Shown: positions 19,415 to 28,317 of the stretch, piece after piece
Layout: every line of letters begins with the position of its first letter
How positions within the stretch are numbered: the stretch's first letter is position 1
NCBI GenBank assembly: GCA_027065695.1
Contig: JAMONP010000046.1
Location: forward strand, 1-64,000
DNA: 64,000 bases
Source of the DNA: Desulfuromonadales bacterium
GTDB taxonomy: Bacteria > Desulfobacterota > Desulfuromonadia > Desulfuromonadales > BM103
Direction: 5' to 3'
Translations under genes and position numbers: made by a program
Notes under the pieces: model-generated
What the model was told of the DNA's origin: nothing
Seen by the model: only the letters and a program-made list of their open reading frames with translations
Databases searched by the model: none

Positions 19415-20543
19415 TATTTTCCTGTCCTTTAATACTATCCTTGAGTTGTTCTGCCAGGGCGAGTTTCTCTCCCTGGGCAAGTTTCTCACCCAGAGTGTTG
19501 CTGAACTTTCCGGTGTGCCTTTTCTTAACCGATTCAACCCGTTTGGGCGCTTCCTTCGACACAGTCTGAACTTCGGGCTCAGACATCTGCTTCGTAACTG
19601 ATCCTTTGAAGAAGTATCGGTCATACAACCTATGGTATCTGGTCCATGACGATTCACTCTCCGGTTCGCGCTCAATATGCGTACGAACGCCATTGATTTT
19701 AGAGTCCAGATCATCGATAAAATTCAGTATGACCGCTTCCATAGTTTTCGGTCGTTTAGGCGATCCATACTCATATTGACCGTGATGCGATAGGAGTAAG
19801 TGCTTGAGATGCATCGCCAACTCCCGTGGGAAATCTTGCAGAGAACGTAATTTATCCTCAACCAGTTCAACCCCGATCATTATATGACCAAGCAATTTGC
19901 CAACATCCGTGTATTCGAATGAACGTTGGTAGCGCAATTCGGCGACCTTACCGACATCATGCAACAGAGCACCAACCACCAGCAGATCATGATTGATATC
20001 CGCATAGCGTTGGCAGATATCATGGGCGAGGGCAGCAACGGCCAGAGAGTGCTCCAGAAGACCGCCAAGATAAACATGGTGCATCGACTTGGCAGCCGGG
20101 GCTCGTGTAAAGCCGGACATGAAGTTCTCATCAGCCATAAAAGCCTGCATAAGACTTCGCAGAGCCGGGTCTGTGAGCCCTTCAACAACCGACGTCAACT
20201 CGATGACCATCTCAGCAACCGGGCGACCGGACACCGGCAGGAAGTCTGGGAGATCGATTGCAGATTCCTCAAGCCGGTCCAGTTCATGGATAACCAGCTG
20301 CATCTTGCCCATGTAAACACTGGCCTTTCCAGAGACCTGAACAAAATCATCCTTGCTGAACCGAGCGGAGAGTTCATCGACGCGCTCCCAGATACGACCT
20401 TCAACTTCACCGGTGCAATCCATCAGCTTGAGGGTCATATACGGGCGGCCATTTTTGGCCATGCCGAGGATTTTCTCCCTGATCAAAAACGGTGCGGCAA
20501 CCCGATCACGTTCCTGGATATCTTTGACAAAAACTTTCTTCAA
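19404..20543 (-). CDS. OB-fold plus HD-domain 3'-5' exoribonuclease, YhaM-like
   Basis: 379 residues. N-terminal OB-fold nucleic-acid-binding domain (about 1-100; RPYMTLKLMDCTGEVEGRIW), then an HD domain with HHVYLGGLLEHSLAVAALAH, the HD pair in GALLHDVGKV, and LLSHHGQYEYGSPKRPKTMEA. This order is that of YhaM/CbF1 nucleases of Firmicutes and of Geobacter homologues. The C-terminal ~70 residues are charged and low in complexity. The start is TTG at 20543 with AGGAG 6 bases upstream. It is followed by the overlapping hydrolase gene and coaBC. Confidence 0.85.
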   Translation of the reverse strand: MKKVFVKDIQERDRVAAPFLIREKILGMAKNGRPYMTLKLMDCTGEVEGRIWERVDELSARFSKDDFVQVSGKASVYMGKMQLVIHELDRLEESAIDLPDFLPVSGRPVAEMVIELTSVVEGLTDPALRSLMQAFMADENFMSGFTRAPAAKSMHHVYLGGLLEHSLAVAALAHDICQRYADINHDLLVVGALLHDVGKVAELRYQRSFEYTDVGKLLGHIMIGVELVEDKLRSLQDFPRELAMHLKHLLLSHHGQYEYGSPKRPKTMEAVILNFIDDLDSKINGVRTHIEREPESESSWTRYHRLYDRYFFKGSVTKQMSEPEVQTVSKEAPKRVESVKKRHTGKFSNTLGEKLAQGEKLALAEQLKDSIKGQENNDE

Positions 20544-20552
20544 AAAAAACTC

Positions 20553-22160
20553 CTAACTTAGTGCAGATTGAATAACCTGATCAGCCGCACGCAAGCCATC
20601 AAACGCCGCGCTCATAATACCACCGGCGTAACCAGCCCCCTCACCAGCGGGGAACAACCCCGGATGACTGACCGATTCTCCACATTCATTGCGGGTGATC
20701 CTCAGCGGTGCTGAAGTTCGTGTTTCCACACCGATGAGAACAGCTTCTGATGTCACAAACCCTTTCATCTTGCGATTAAAATGCGGCAGAGCCTGACACA
20801 GACCATGGTACACGAAATCCGGCAGAACTTCACGCAGTTCTGTTTCAACAACTCCAGGACGACAACTGGATGTCACCGAGCCCTGACCATGGCCTGTAAA
20901 AGCCATCATGTTCTGGGCAGGAGCCATAAAAGTAGAACCGGCAGCAGCAAAGGCCAGGCGTTCCCATTGTTGCTGGAAGTGCATACCACCAAGTTTAGTG
21001 CAATCCCAGTCCTGCGGACCAACAGTAACAACCAGAGCACTATTGGAAAATTCAGACGTACGCGCCATTCGACTCATGCCGTTGACTACCAGACCATCAG
21101 GCTCGGACGCCGCATTGACAACTTCTCCACCGGGACACATGCAGAAAGAATAGACGCCTCGGCCTGTTTTATCATCATTATAACGCAAGACATAATCGGC
21201 AGGCGGCAGCTGCCGAGCAAATTTACCGTATTGAATCTGGTTGATCAACTCCGCAGGATGCTCAACCCTGACCCCAACAGCAAAGCCCTTGGCCTCAAGC
21301 TGGACACCCTTGCGATCGAGCATAAGGTAGGTATCACGAGCGCTGTGCCCCGGTGCCAACACCAAGGAATCGCAGGACAATAGCTCTTTACCGTTGAATA
21401 CACCACCAGTAACGCATCCCCGGTGGATGTCAATATCCGTCAAACAGGTCTCAAAACGAATATCGACCCCCAATTTAACCAGGCTCTCCCGAAAATTAAT
21501 GACAACCTTGCGCAACCGATCGGTACCGACATGGGGACGAGCCTCAATCAGAATATTTTCCGACGCTCCACAGTCCACCAGAGTTTTGAGTACAGCCAGT
21601 CTTTGCGAATGATTCAGACGCGTGGTCAGTTTGCCATCAGAAAAGGTCCCGGCACCACCTTCACCGAACTGCACATTGCTGACGGCATCAAAGCGTCCTA
21701 AAGTCCAGAAACTCTCAACGTCTGCCACGCGTTGTTCCAGCTTCCGGCCACGGTCAACAAGGGTTACACGCACTCCAGATTCAGCAAGACGCTTGGCAGC
21801 AAAGAGACCCGCTGGTCCCATGCCGATGACCAGAGCATGATGGTCAATTTTCAGCTTGGGCAAATAAACTTCAGAGACATCGGGGACTTCCGGGACATCG
21901 GGACTTTCAGGAGCTTCAGGGACTTTTTCGAGCTGACCATTGCCGTATTCTTGCAGAAGAATCGTTTCGTCAGGGCATGAGAATTCAACTGTGTAGACTT
22001 TACGTATCCGGCTTTTTTTGCGGGCATCAATAGAACGCCTGACAATCCTGAAATTCGTCAAACACTCGACGTCAATACCAAGGTGGCGTGCCACCTCCAG
22101 GGACAGAAGTTTTTCATCTACAGGAATATCGAGAATCAGGTTACGAAGTAGTAAAGACAT
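20553..22160 (-). CDS. FAD-dependent oxidoreductase (NAD(P)/FAD dehydrogenase family)
   Basis: Large flavoprotein, 535 residues. An N-terminal domain of about 75 residues (LRNLILDIPVDEKLLSLEVARHLG) precedes a linker of repeated Pro/Glu/Val/Asp (about 84-98; PESPDVPEVPDVSEV), then the FAD-binding GMGPAGLFAAKRLAESG. Later motifs: VQFGEGGAGTFSDGKL, SLVLAPGHSARDTY, YSFCMCPGGEVV, and C-terminal FPAGEGAGYAGGIMSAAFDG. Homologues of this architecture are widespread and have no defined substrate that I know. ATG 22160 is preferred over the upstream GTG 22175. It stands 9 bp upstream of the HD nuclease gene. Confidence 0.8.
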   Translation of the reverse strand: MSLLLRNLILDIPVDEKLLSLEVARHLGIDVECLTNFRIVRRSIDARKKSRIRKVYTVEFSCPDETILLQEYGNGQLEKVPEAPESPDVPEVPDVSEVYLPKLKIDHHALVIGMGPAGLFAAKRLAESGVRVTLVDRGRKLEQRVADVESFWTLGRFDAVSNVQFGEGGAGTFSDGKLTTRLNHSQRLAVLKTLVDCGASENILIEARPHVGTDRLRKVVINFRESLVKLGVDIRFETCLTDIDIHRGCVTGGVFNGKELLSCDSLVLAPGHSARDTYLMLDRKGVQLEAKGFAVGVRVEHPAELINQIQYGKFARQLPPADYVLRYNDDKTGRGVYSFCMCPGGEVVNAASEPDGLVVNGMSRMARTSEFSNSALVVTVGPQDWDCTKLGGMHFQQQWERLAFAAAGSTFMAPAQNMMAFTGHGQGSVTSSCRPGVVETELREVLPDFVYHGLCQALPHFNRKMKGFVTSEAVLIGVETRTSAPLRITRNECGESVSHPGLFPAGEGAGYAGGIMSAAFDGLRAADQVIQSALS

Positions 22161-22196
22161 CAGGCATCCAATCACCAGGAAATCAGGAATCAGGAG

Positions 22197-23360
22197 TCAT
22201 ACCAATGGCAACCAGATCTGGAAAGTCGTTCCCTGACCAGGTTCACTCTTGACATTGATGCGTCCGGCGTAGGTTTTTACGATCCGCAAGACCACCGAAA
22301 GCCCGAAGCCAGTGCCACTATCTTTGGTGGTAAAAAACGGGTCAAAAATCTTGTTAAGATGTTCTTCAGGGATTCCTCCACCTGTATCTATAACCCTCAC
22401 CAGAATATCCTTATCATTGTGCTCCATCGATATGGAAAGAGTGCCACCTTGCTTCATTTCAAAAAGAGCATTGGAAAAAAGATTGGAAAAAATCTGGCCG
22501 AGTTCATCAGCATCTGCCAGAATTGAAGGCGTTTGCGATGATAACTTTTTCTGTAAAACCACACCCTGAACCCGCATCTGCTCAAGAAACGGCTGCAGGC
22601 TTTCTTCAATAACAGCATCGACATGAATGGTGCGCAATTTAAATGGGGAACGTTTACTGGTCGACAGGAGTTTGACCAATATGGCATCAATGCGTTCCAC
22701 TTCATTGACAATCTTGTCTGCATAACTTTGCATTTCCTGGTCGCCATCCAAACCGGTACGTATGACCTGAGCAAACAAGCTGATCGAGTTTAAAGGGTTG
22801 CGAATTTCATGAGCCATCCCTGCAGAAAGATGCCCGAGTGAGACAAGTTTTTCAGTGAGCAGAATCTCCTGATGAGCACGTTCCAGCTCTGCCGTTTTAT
22901 CCTTGACACGTTCTTCCAGTTCTTGATTCCATCTTTCGATCTCATCGCACAGTCTTTCCTGCTCTTCAACAAGTTTCCTGTTACGTAGCTCGATGGCACG
23001 AATATGAAGAACATTCTCAATACGTTCAACCAGTTTGGCGTTGCTGAAGGGTTTGAGAATATAATCTGCAGCCCCCGCTTTCATCAATTCAACAGCGACC
23101 TCTTCACTCCCTTTACCGGTGAACATGATCACATAGGTTTCCGGAAAACGCGACTGAATCTCTTTCAGCGCATCAAGTCCGTTGACTTTAGGCATCATGT
23201 AATCGAGAAGAACCAGCGCTGGCTGTTCACGTTCAATCAGCTCGTAGCTATCTGGAGCATTATCAACAACAGATACATCAAAACCCTTGCTGCTCAACAC
23301 CATAGAGGTAAGTTCAAGGATCATCTGTTCGTCATCGATAATCAGGAGTTTTTCGCGCAT
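22197..23360 (-). CDS. Receiver-histidine kinase hybrid, cytosolic
   Basis: 387 residues. The receiver is N-terminal (IIDDE, Asp53 in [10 protein letters not shown], Lys in LKPF), followed by a coiled coil of about 45 residues ([22 protein letters not shown]). A HisKA domain ([13 protein letters not shown], His about 184) and HATPase ([30 protein letters not shown]) follow. No membrane segment or sensor domain is present, so the input must come from phosphorylation of the receiver or a partner. No dedicated output regulator is adjacent, although two small receivers lie 0.8-2 kb upstream. Confidence 0.88.
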   Translation of the reverse strand: MREKLLIIDDEQMILELTSMVLSSKGFDVSVVDNAPDSYELIEREQPALVLLDYMMPKVNGLDALKEIQSRFPETYVIMFTGKGSEEVAVELMKAGAADYILKPFSNAKLVERIENVLHIRAIELRNRKLVEEQERLCDEIERWNQELEERVKDKTAELERAHQEILLTEKLVSLGHLSAGMAHEIRNPLNSISLFAQVIRTGLDGDQEMQSYADKIVNEVERIDAILVKLLSTSKRSPFKLRTIHVDAVIEESLQPFLEQMRVQGVVLQKKLSSQTPSILADADELGQIFSNLFSNALFEMKQGGTLSISMEHNDKDILVRVIDTGGGIPEEHLNKIFDPFFTTKDSGTGFGLSVVLRIVKTYAGRINVKSEPGQGTTFQIWLPLV

Positions 23361-23422
23361 GGCCTAGTGTTCTTTCTTTGTTTATCAATGAAAAAACAGG
23401 TAACTCAGCACTATAAAATACA

Positions 23423-23496
23423 GTCATTCCCGAGGGTGTAATCGGGAATCCAGACTTTAAAATCATGGATCCCCGATAGAAGCACTCGGGTATGAC
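23423..23496. repeat. 74-bp palindromic dispersed repeat (copy 1)
   Basis: An imperfect palindrome running from GTCATTCCCGAGGGTG to CTCGGGTATGAC and made of two stem-loops. The reverse complement of 44546-44618 is nearly the same sequence, with only a few substitutions. It lies in the 280-bp gap between the hybrid kinase and the universal stress protein gene. No ORF with an RBS is in that gap. Confidence 0.8.
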
Positions 23497-23594
23497 AGAC
23501 GTTATTGTAAACAAGCAGATTGTGCTGAATAGTTACGAAATCAGAATACTCTCCGGGAGGTCTGTTGACAAGACCATAGGCGCAAGCAAAGCAT

Positions 23595-23619
23595 TAAAAA
23601 AGGCAGCGTTCCCGCTGCC
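23595..23619 (-). terminator. Rho-independent terminator after the universal stress protein gene
   Basis: On the minus strand, GGCAGC-GGGAAC-GCTGCC is followed by TTTTTTT. It lies 21 bases beyond the stop codon. Confidence 0.85.
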
Positions 23620-23640
23620 ATTGTCAATCTGATGGTAGGA

Positions 23641-24084
23641 TTATTCCTGAATACGTATTGTCATCACCGGGATCGGAGATTTTCGAACCACCTTTTCTGC
23701 GGTACTGCCAAAGAGGACATGATCAAGACCAGTGCGGCCGTGGGTACCTAAAATGATCAAATCAACATTGAACTCAACAGCCTTCTTGATAATTTCATCG
23801 TACGGGATACCGGGCAACACAAAGGATTCAAAATTATCAAAACCCTCCATATGAGTACGACAGAACTTTTCCATTAACTTTTCGGCACCCTGCTCTATCT
23901 CCTCTTCGAGCTTGTCAAACGAGATGTGGGGCACATAAAAACCACGCAGATCAACCGGTTCGTTGATGATATGGATGACTATCAGCTTACTGTCAAACTT
24001 ACGCGCCAAAGAGAGTGCAGATTGAAAAGCAAAGTCAGAGCCATCCGAAAAATCGGTAGCAAACAGAATGATTTTAAAATTCAT
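23641..24084 (-). CDS. Universal stress protein UspA family
   Basis: 147-residue single-domain UspA fold. MNFKIILFATDFSDGSDFAFQSALSLA starts the first strand and helix. The ATP-type nucleotide loop is present as LGTHGRTGLDHVLFGSTAEKVVRKS, matching the G-2X-G-9X-G-(S/T) pattern, so nucleotide binding is likely. The start is ATG 24084 with GGAGGAAGGT directly upstream; 15 extra upstream residues in frame are rejected. It has its own strong terminator, so it is probably a single-gene unit. Confidence 0.93.
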   Translation of the reverse strand: MNFKIILFATDFSDGSDFAFQSALSLARKFDSKLIVIHIINEPVDLRGFYVPHISFDKLEEEIEQGAEKLMEKFCRTHMEGFDNFESFVLPGIPYDEIIKKAVEFNVDLIILGTHGRTGLDHVLFGSTAEKVVRKSPIPVMTIRIQE

Positions 24085-24156
24085 ACCTTCCTCCTGTAAA
24101 GTCAGCTCATTGACAGTTATACAGTACACCCTGGTCTCAGAAAACCCGGCAACCTG

Positions 24157-24585
24157 TCATGAAACCAGGGAGACTGGTCCACTATTGAAAATCTTTTTCA
24201 TGATTGAGCGCAACTCATCAAGCTTTACAGGTTTATGAAGATACTCGTATGCGCCCAAACTCATTGCTTCAAGATACGACTCGACACCACCATAGGCGGT
24301 GATCATAATAACACTTGTACTCGGAAATTTACGGCTGAGTTCACGCAAAAAAACCAAGCCATTCATTTCCGGCATATTGATGTCGCTGATAACCAGGTTA
24401 ACCTTTTCTCGATCGAGATAATCAAGCGCTTCATTACCATTTGCAGCGCTCTCCACCTCAAACCCTTCCTGAGCCAACAACTTTGTCAACCCGATGCGAG
24501 TGTTCTCTTCATCATCAACAATCAGAATACGTTGTATTGTTTCGTCCAAGAGAACCCCTGTGCCTGAATAGTCCCAAGTTAACAT
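24157..24585 (-). CDS. Single-domain response regulator
   Basis: Stand-alone receiver of about 142 residues. Acidic pocket IVDDEEN, phospho-acceptor Asp68 in ISDINMPEM, Thr in MITAYG, Lys in LHKPVK. There is no output domain. An alternative TTG start at 24549, with GGGG 5 bases before it, would remove 12 N-terminal residues and fit the family better, because receivers normally begin just before ILIVDDE. It lies between the universal stress gene and a zinc-ribbon receiver. The partner kinase is unknown; the hybrid kinase at 22197 is a candidate. Confidence 0.85.
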   Translation of the reverse strand: MLTWDYSGTGVLLDETIQRILIVDDEENTRIGLTKLLAQEGFEVESAANGNEALDYLDREKVNLVISDINMPEMNGLVFLRELSRKFPSTSVIMITAYGGVESYLEAMSLGAYEYLHKPVKLDELRSIMKKIFNSGPVSLVS

Positions 24586-24710
24586 GACAAAAGCTTAACA
24601 TGGAGCCATTAACTGTCAAGCAGGGTCCGTATGAATTTCACAAAAGAATATCCTTACAAAACAAGAGGTTATAAATTGGGTGCTGGAGACTTGAAACTGG
24701 AGTTTTTGAA

Positions 24711-25238
24711 TTAAAGATCGAGAAGGTTGCGGACACGTGCTTGCAAGTCACGAGGTTTAAAGGATTTACTGATAAAATCGTCAGCACCGATAAGACGTAT
24801 TTCGGAAGCGGTTTCTTCGCCACGCTCAACGCCACTCATGGCAAGGACTTTGACCTCATCACGGTGCGAATAAGTCTGCAGAGATTGCAGAATTTCCTTG
24901 CCGGTTTTGCCGGGGATATTCAAGTCAAGCAAGACCAGTTGAGGCACCAGTGTAGTGATCTGTCGCCAGGCTTCATTTCCATCTGCAGCAGTAACAAGTT
25001 CTACAGGAAGCTCGCTAAGAATGTCCTTGATCATTTCACGGAAAAAACGTGCGTCATCAACAACCAGAACGACAGGTTTACCTGAAGATGCCTTATCTTG
25101 TTGAATAGCTGGCTCTTCTAGCAGTGAAACTTCGAAGATATGGTTACAGCCTGGGCATTTGACCTTAGCCACCCTGGATTTTCCGGCAGAAGGGTCTATG
25201 CGATAACGCGCCTGGCAGGAAGGACATGTAATTACCAT
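24711..25238 (-). CDS. Response regulator with N-terminal MJ0042-type zinc ribbon
   Basis: 175 residues. The first ~40 residues form a zinc ribbon of the MJ0042 type, with Cys at about 5, 8, 28 and 31 (ITCPSCQARYRI, VKCPGCNHIFEV). A receiver domain follows (VVDDARFFREM, Asp about 105 in LLDLNIPGKTG, Lys in ISKSFKP). There is no further output domain, so the zinc ribbon may itself contact a protein or nucleic acid. The start is ATG 25238; an in-frame TTG lies six codons upstream. It lies 24 bp downstream of the rodZ-like gene on the same strand. Confidence 0.83.
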   Translation of the reverse strand: MVITCPSCQARYRIDPSAGKSRVAKVKCPGCNHIFEVSLLEEPAIQQDKASSGKPVVLVVDDARFFREMIKDILSELPVELVTAADGNEAWRQITTLVPQLVLLDLNIPGKTGKEILQSLQTYSHRDEVKVLAMSGVERGEETASEIRLIGADDFISKSFKPRDLQARVRNLLDL

Positions 25239-25262
25239 AGTATCTCTCTCTGACAAAAGGTA

Positions 25263-25760
25263 TCACTCTCTACGAGAGTCTGTTCTGGCCGACTCTTGTT
25301 TAGACAAAGGTGGCGCCTCGGACGGCTCGGTTTTAATGACCTCTTCTGCAACTTTGACTTGGAACATGGGCAGCAGAAGGTATATAGCACCGGCAAGTAT
25401 TAGAACGACAAGCAGGCCCAATACAAACGTGCTCCAACCTTCTTTGGCATGTTTTCTGGAACGCTTGGATTGAGACTTGGCCAGGGGAACGGATGCAAAA
25501 GACTGAGAGACACTACTGATCTCAGGTGCTTCAAGTTCTTCAAGCAGAGAATTGCTGTCAAGGCTAAGGTACAAAGCGTAAGACTTAATAAATCCAACAA
25601 CATAGGCATGCCCAGGGAGATCCGCGAATTGGTTGTCTTCAAGACTTTCCAGAAAGGTTTTCCTGATACGTGTAACCTCTGAAACCTCCTTGAGTGAGTA
25701 GCCAAGCTTCTCACGTTGATTTCTAAGGGCAGCACCAATATTTACAACAGATTCTTCCAT
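25263..25760 (-). CDS. rodZ: RodZ-like helix-turn-helix membrane protein
   Basis: 165 residues. The N-terminal HTH (about 8-75; LRNQREKLGYSLKEVSEVTRIRK, YVVGFIKSYALYL) is the cytosolic domain that in RodZ binds MreB. A basic juxtamembrane stretch (SQSKRSRKHAKEGW) and one transmembrane helix (FVLGLLVVLILAGAIYLLL) follow. Only a short periplasmic tail of about 35 residues remains, so the C-terminal beta domain of E. coli RodZ is missing, as in many short homologues. Its ATG overlaps the pilF-like stop (TGATG). The pilF-rodZ order matches gammaproteobacterial ndk-rlmN-pilF-rodZ clusters. Confidence 0.75.
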   Translation of the reverse strand: MEESVVNIGAALRNQREKLGYSLKEVSEVTRIRKTFLESLEDNQFADLPGHAYVVGFIKSYALYLSLDSNSLLEELEAPEISSVSQSFASVPLAKSQSKRSRKHAKEGWSTFVLGLLVVLILAGAIYLLLPMFQVKVAEEVIKTEPSEAPPLSKQESARTDSRRE

Positions 25761-26554
25761 CACTTATTTATAATCTTCAGATAATTTTCTGCCAATCTGG
25801 CAGGTTCCGTTTCTGGTGCCAAGCTCATAACTTCAAGGAAAGCCTGCTTTGCTTTGCCTATCTCTTTCATCTTCATATAGACCAGACCCTGCCAATAGTA
25901 ACCATTTGCGAAGTTAGGAGCCAATTTAACCGAGAGAGTAAACATATCAAGAGCTTCGACTGGACGATCCTGGTTATAAAAAAGCTCTCCCAAATGGAAC
26001 GGTGCATTATAATATCGCGGATCGATATCCATTGCTTTCAGGTACGCATTTTGAGCCGATTGATAATCGCGCTTCTGGGTGTAAGCCAGACCGATTCCCG
26101 TCCATGCAAGCGCCGGGTGATCAAACAATAGGTCATCAGCAGCCGCCTGGAAGGCAATAATCGCGTCATCATAACGCTCCATAGATAGGTAGAGCGCCGC
26201 TATATTGTTATAATACTGAGGATCTTCATCGCTTAGCTTAATAGCTTGCTTCAAGTGCTCTTCAGCCAAACTATATGCACGTTTAATCCAATAGGCTTGT
26301 GACAGCCCGGCATGAATCTTGGGGTCGCGGGGATCATATTTTTCTGCCTGCAGAAATTCTTTAAGAGCTCCCGTCGGGTTCTGCTCCTTAAGAGACGCAA
26401 CACCAAGGGTGTAATGATACGATGCTTTTTGATTGTCCGATATGGTTGGCTCTGAAGGCACACAGGCCGTCAGGACAAAGGTCATGACAATACAAGTCAT
26501 GACAACAAGGCCCATAGAGGTCAAGCTCGATAAAAACAAACGGCGCGGCATCAT
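25760..26554 (-). CDS. TPR lipoprotein, PilF-like type IV pilus stability factor
   Basis: 264 residues from ATG 26554, which has AAGG 6 bases upstream; the 54 extra residues upstream in frame overlap the previous gene and are rejected. Signal peptide with lipobox VLTAC, the Cys being about residue 31. About six tetratricopeptide repeats fill the rest (YHYTLGVASLKEQNPTGALKE, YYNNIAALYLSMERYDDAI, YYWQGLVYMKMKEIGKA). In Pseudomonas and Neisseria the equivalent outer-membrane lipoprotein (PilF/PilW) helps the PilQ secretin assemble. The name rests on the lipobox, TPRs and coupling to rodZ; a general TPR lipoprotein is the alternative. Confidence 0.75.
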   Translation of the reverse strand: MMPRRLFLSSLTSMGLVVMTCIVMTFVLTACVPSEPTISDNQKASYHYTLGVASLKEQNPTGALKEFLQAEKYDPRDPKIHAGLSQAYWIKRAYSLAEEHLKQAIKLSDEDPQYYNNIAALYLSMERYDDAIIAFQAAADDLLFDHPALAWTGIGLAYTQKRDYQSAQNAYLKAMDIDPRYYNAPFHLGELFYNQDRPVEALDMFTLSVKLAPNFANGYYWQGLVYMKMKEIGKAKQAFLEVMSLAPETEPARLAENYLKIINK

Positions 26555-26591
26555 AAAGAACCTTTCTGGGAACGGTTTAAGTGAGTAAAGA

Positions 26592-27308
26592 TCATAGAGA
26601 AGCCAGAATACGGCCGACTGTTTCACACAATTGCAGGCGACGACGGTCCATTTCTGCTGCTGATGGTGATGACTTGCGCGCGCGCAGTTCAGGGCGCTTG
26701 GCACGCATTGCTTCAACAGCAGCTAACAGGTCATCCACATTTTCAACAGAAGCAGCTTCCGGCTCATCCTTAGAGACAACTTTCTCTGGTTCAACTGTCG
26801 GTACGTCCACCTTGACAGCCATGCGGTCCTCTTTTTTTACCGGGGCCTCTTTCTTTTTTCCCGAAGCTTCCTTCTTTTCAACCGCAACAGGCTTCTCAAC
26901 TACAACAGAGTCAACATCCACCTCATCCGGCAACCCGGCCTTTAACGGTAGAGAGGCCCAAAGCATCTCCAGATCGGCATCATTAAGCAGGTAGATATCC
27001 TGATCCGTCATGAGAAAACCCATAGATTCGACGAAATTGAGACCTTGATCGAGCATGCTGTCAGTTTTTTGTTCACTGACAATTCTTGGCTCACTGTAAT
27101 AGAATGCCAGCAACCGGCTTTTATGCAGATGAAAAACCGCGGCCGTCTCAACGCCTTTATCCGTTTGGTATTGGCAGAGAAACGCACTGGCTTCCTGGGC
27201 AGGAATGCCAGGCAGAGCTAACTGCACTTCACGCATGGATCGAAACAGATGCACAACCTTGCCAGCGAGAATATTGATGGCATTGATCGATTTATCCCAT
27301 CGGAACAT
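26592..27308 (-). CDS. Hypothetical protein with acidic/basic low-complexity middle
   Basis: 238 residues, not recognised. The first ~130 residues look like a compact alpha/beta domain (INAINILAGKVVHLFRSMREVQLALPGI, then AVFHLHKSRLLAFYYSEPRI). Residues about 130-190 are rich in Val, Glu and Lys and probably disordered. The C-terminal ~45 residues are helical and basic (VDDLLAAVEAMRAKRPELRARK). There is no signal peptide or membrane segment. The ATG at 27308 has AAGGAG 6 bases upstream. It lies 9 bp after the PfkB kinase gene and 37 bp before the pilF-like gene, inserted in an otherwise conserved rlmN-pilF-rodZ order. Confidence 0.65.
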   Translation of the reverse strand: MFRWDKSINAINILAGKVVHLFRSMREVQLALPGIPAQEASAFLCQYQTDKGVETAAVFHLHKSRLLAFYYSEPRIVSEQKTDSMLDQGLNFVESMGFLMTDQDIYLLNDADLEMLWASLPLKAGLPDEVDVDSVVVEKPVAVEKKEASGKKKEAPVKKEDRMAVKVDVPTVEPEKVVSKDEPEAASVENVDDLLAAVEAMRAKRPELRARKSSPSAAEMDRRRLQLCETVGRILASL

Positions 27309-27317
27309 TTGAGCTCC

Positions 27318-28226
27318 TTATAACCCTTCGAATGCAGTGAGTACCTGGAAATGCCGGAAACGTTCTTCGACCTCTTCCCAGCTCAATTTCCGTAACCGAT
27401 TCAGGCTGAAAGCTTCCACTGTAAATGAAGCCATAACACTACCGAAAACCGTTGCCTTGCGAACCGTCTCATCAGTCAGATTATTGGTAGCAGCCAGATA
27501 CCCCATGAAGCCCCCGGCAAAAGTATCACCGGCTCCAGTCGGGTCAAAAACTTCTTCCAGTGGATAAGCCGGGGCAGAAAAAATCGAGTGCTCAGTAAAC
27601 ACCAACACACCATATTCACCGCGTTTTACAACCAGGGTCTTCGGGCCCAGAGACAACACGGCACGAGCCGCCTTGACCAGATTGGCTTCATCAGCCAGTT
27701 GACGAACTTCAGCCTCATTTATCACCAGGATATCGACATGGCCCAGGGTACGAACCAGTGCATCGCGCTTGCTATCAATCCAGAAGTTCATTGTATCACA
27801 GGCGATCAACTGTGGCCGTTCAACCTGTTGTAAAACTTCCAGTTGCAGCTCAGGATCTATATTGGCGAGAAAAACGTATTTTGCCTGACGATAGGACTCA
27901 GGGAGTTGTGGATGAAATGTTTCGAATACGTTGAGATGTGTCTCCAGAGTTTGGGCTTCGCTCAGGTCGTAACCGTAACGGCCCTTCCAGCGAAAAGTCT
28001 GCCCCGGGCGGGTCTGTAGACCAGCCAGATCAACTCCGCGAGAAGTTAGAAACTGGCGAGGTTCTTCAGGAAAATCTTCACCAACGACAGCAACCAGTTG
28101 GACACCGGTGAAGAAACTGGCAGAAGCTGAGAAATAAGTCGCTGAGCCACCGAGAACGTCATCACCACGCCCAAAAGGTGTCTCGACGCTGTCAAACGCA
28201 ACCGACCCGATAACCAGAATATCCAT
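27318..28226 (-). CDS. PfkB-family carbohydrate/nucleoside kinase
   Basis: 302-residue ribokinase-fold kinase. The N-terminal sugar-binding motif GSVAFDSVETPFG...LGGSATYFSASASFF and the C-terminal PfkB signature DPTGAGDTFAGGFMGYL, with its catalytic Asp, are intact. FLANIDPELQLEVLQQV and ACDTMNFWID match a subgroup often found beside methylthioadenosine phosphorylase, which suggests a nucleoside or purine-salvage substrate. That link is inference from context. It follows mtnP by 91 bp on the same strand. Confidence 0.85.
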   Translation of the reverse strand: MDILVIGSVAFDSVETPFGRGDDVLGGSATYFSASASFFTGVQLVAVVGEDFPEEPRQFLTSRGVDLAGLQTRPGQTFRWKGRYGYDLSEAQTLETHLNVFETFHPQLPESYRQAKYVFLANIDPELQLEVLQQVERPQLIACDTMNFWIDSKRDALVRTLGHVDILVINEAEVRQLADEANLVKAARAVLSLGPKTLVVKRGEYGVLVFTEHSIFSAPAYPLEEVFDPTGAGDTFAGGFMGYLAATNNLTDETVRKATVFGSVMASFTVEAFSLNRLRKLSWEEVEERFRHFQVLTAFEGL

Positions 28227-28317
28227 ACTGCTCCTTAATTTAACCTATTTATCCGATATAACAGGAATCTATCATTAAAACAAATCTCCCGGCATTTAGC
28301 AATGCTGCTGAGAGGCT

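Noticed and set aside
23332..23514. 60-codon minus-strand frame sharing SVIPECFYRGS with a frame near 44560
   Set aside because: The shared peptide comes from the 74-bp palindromic repeat, not from a gene.
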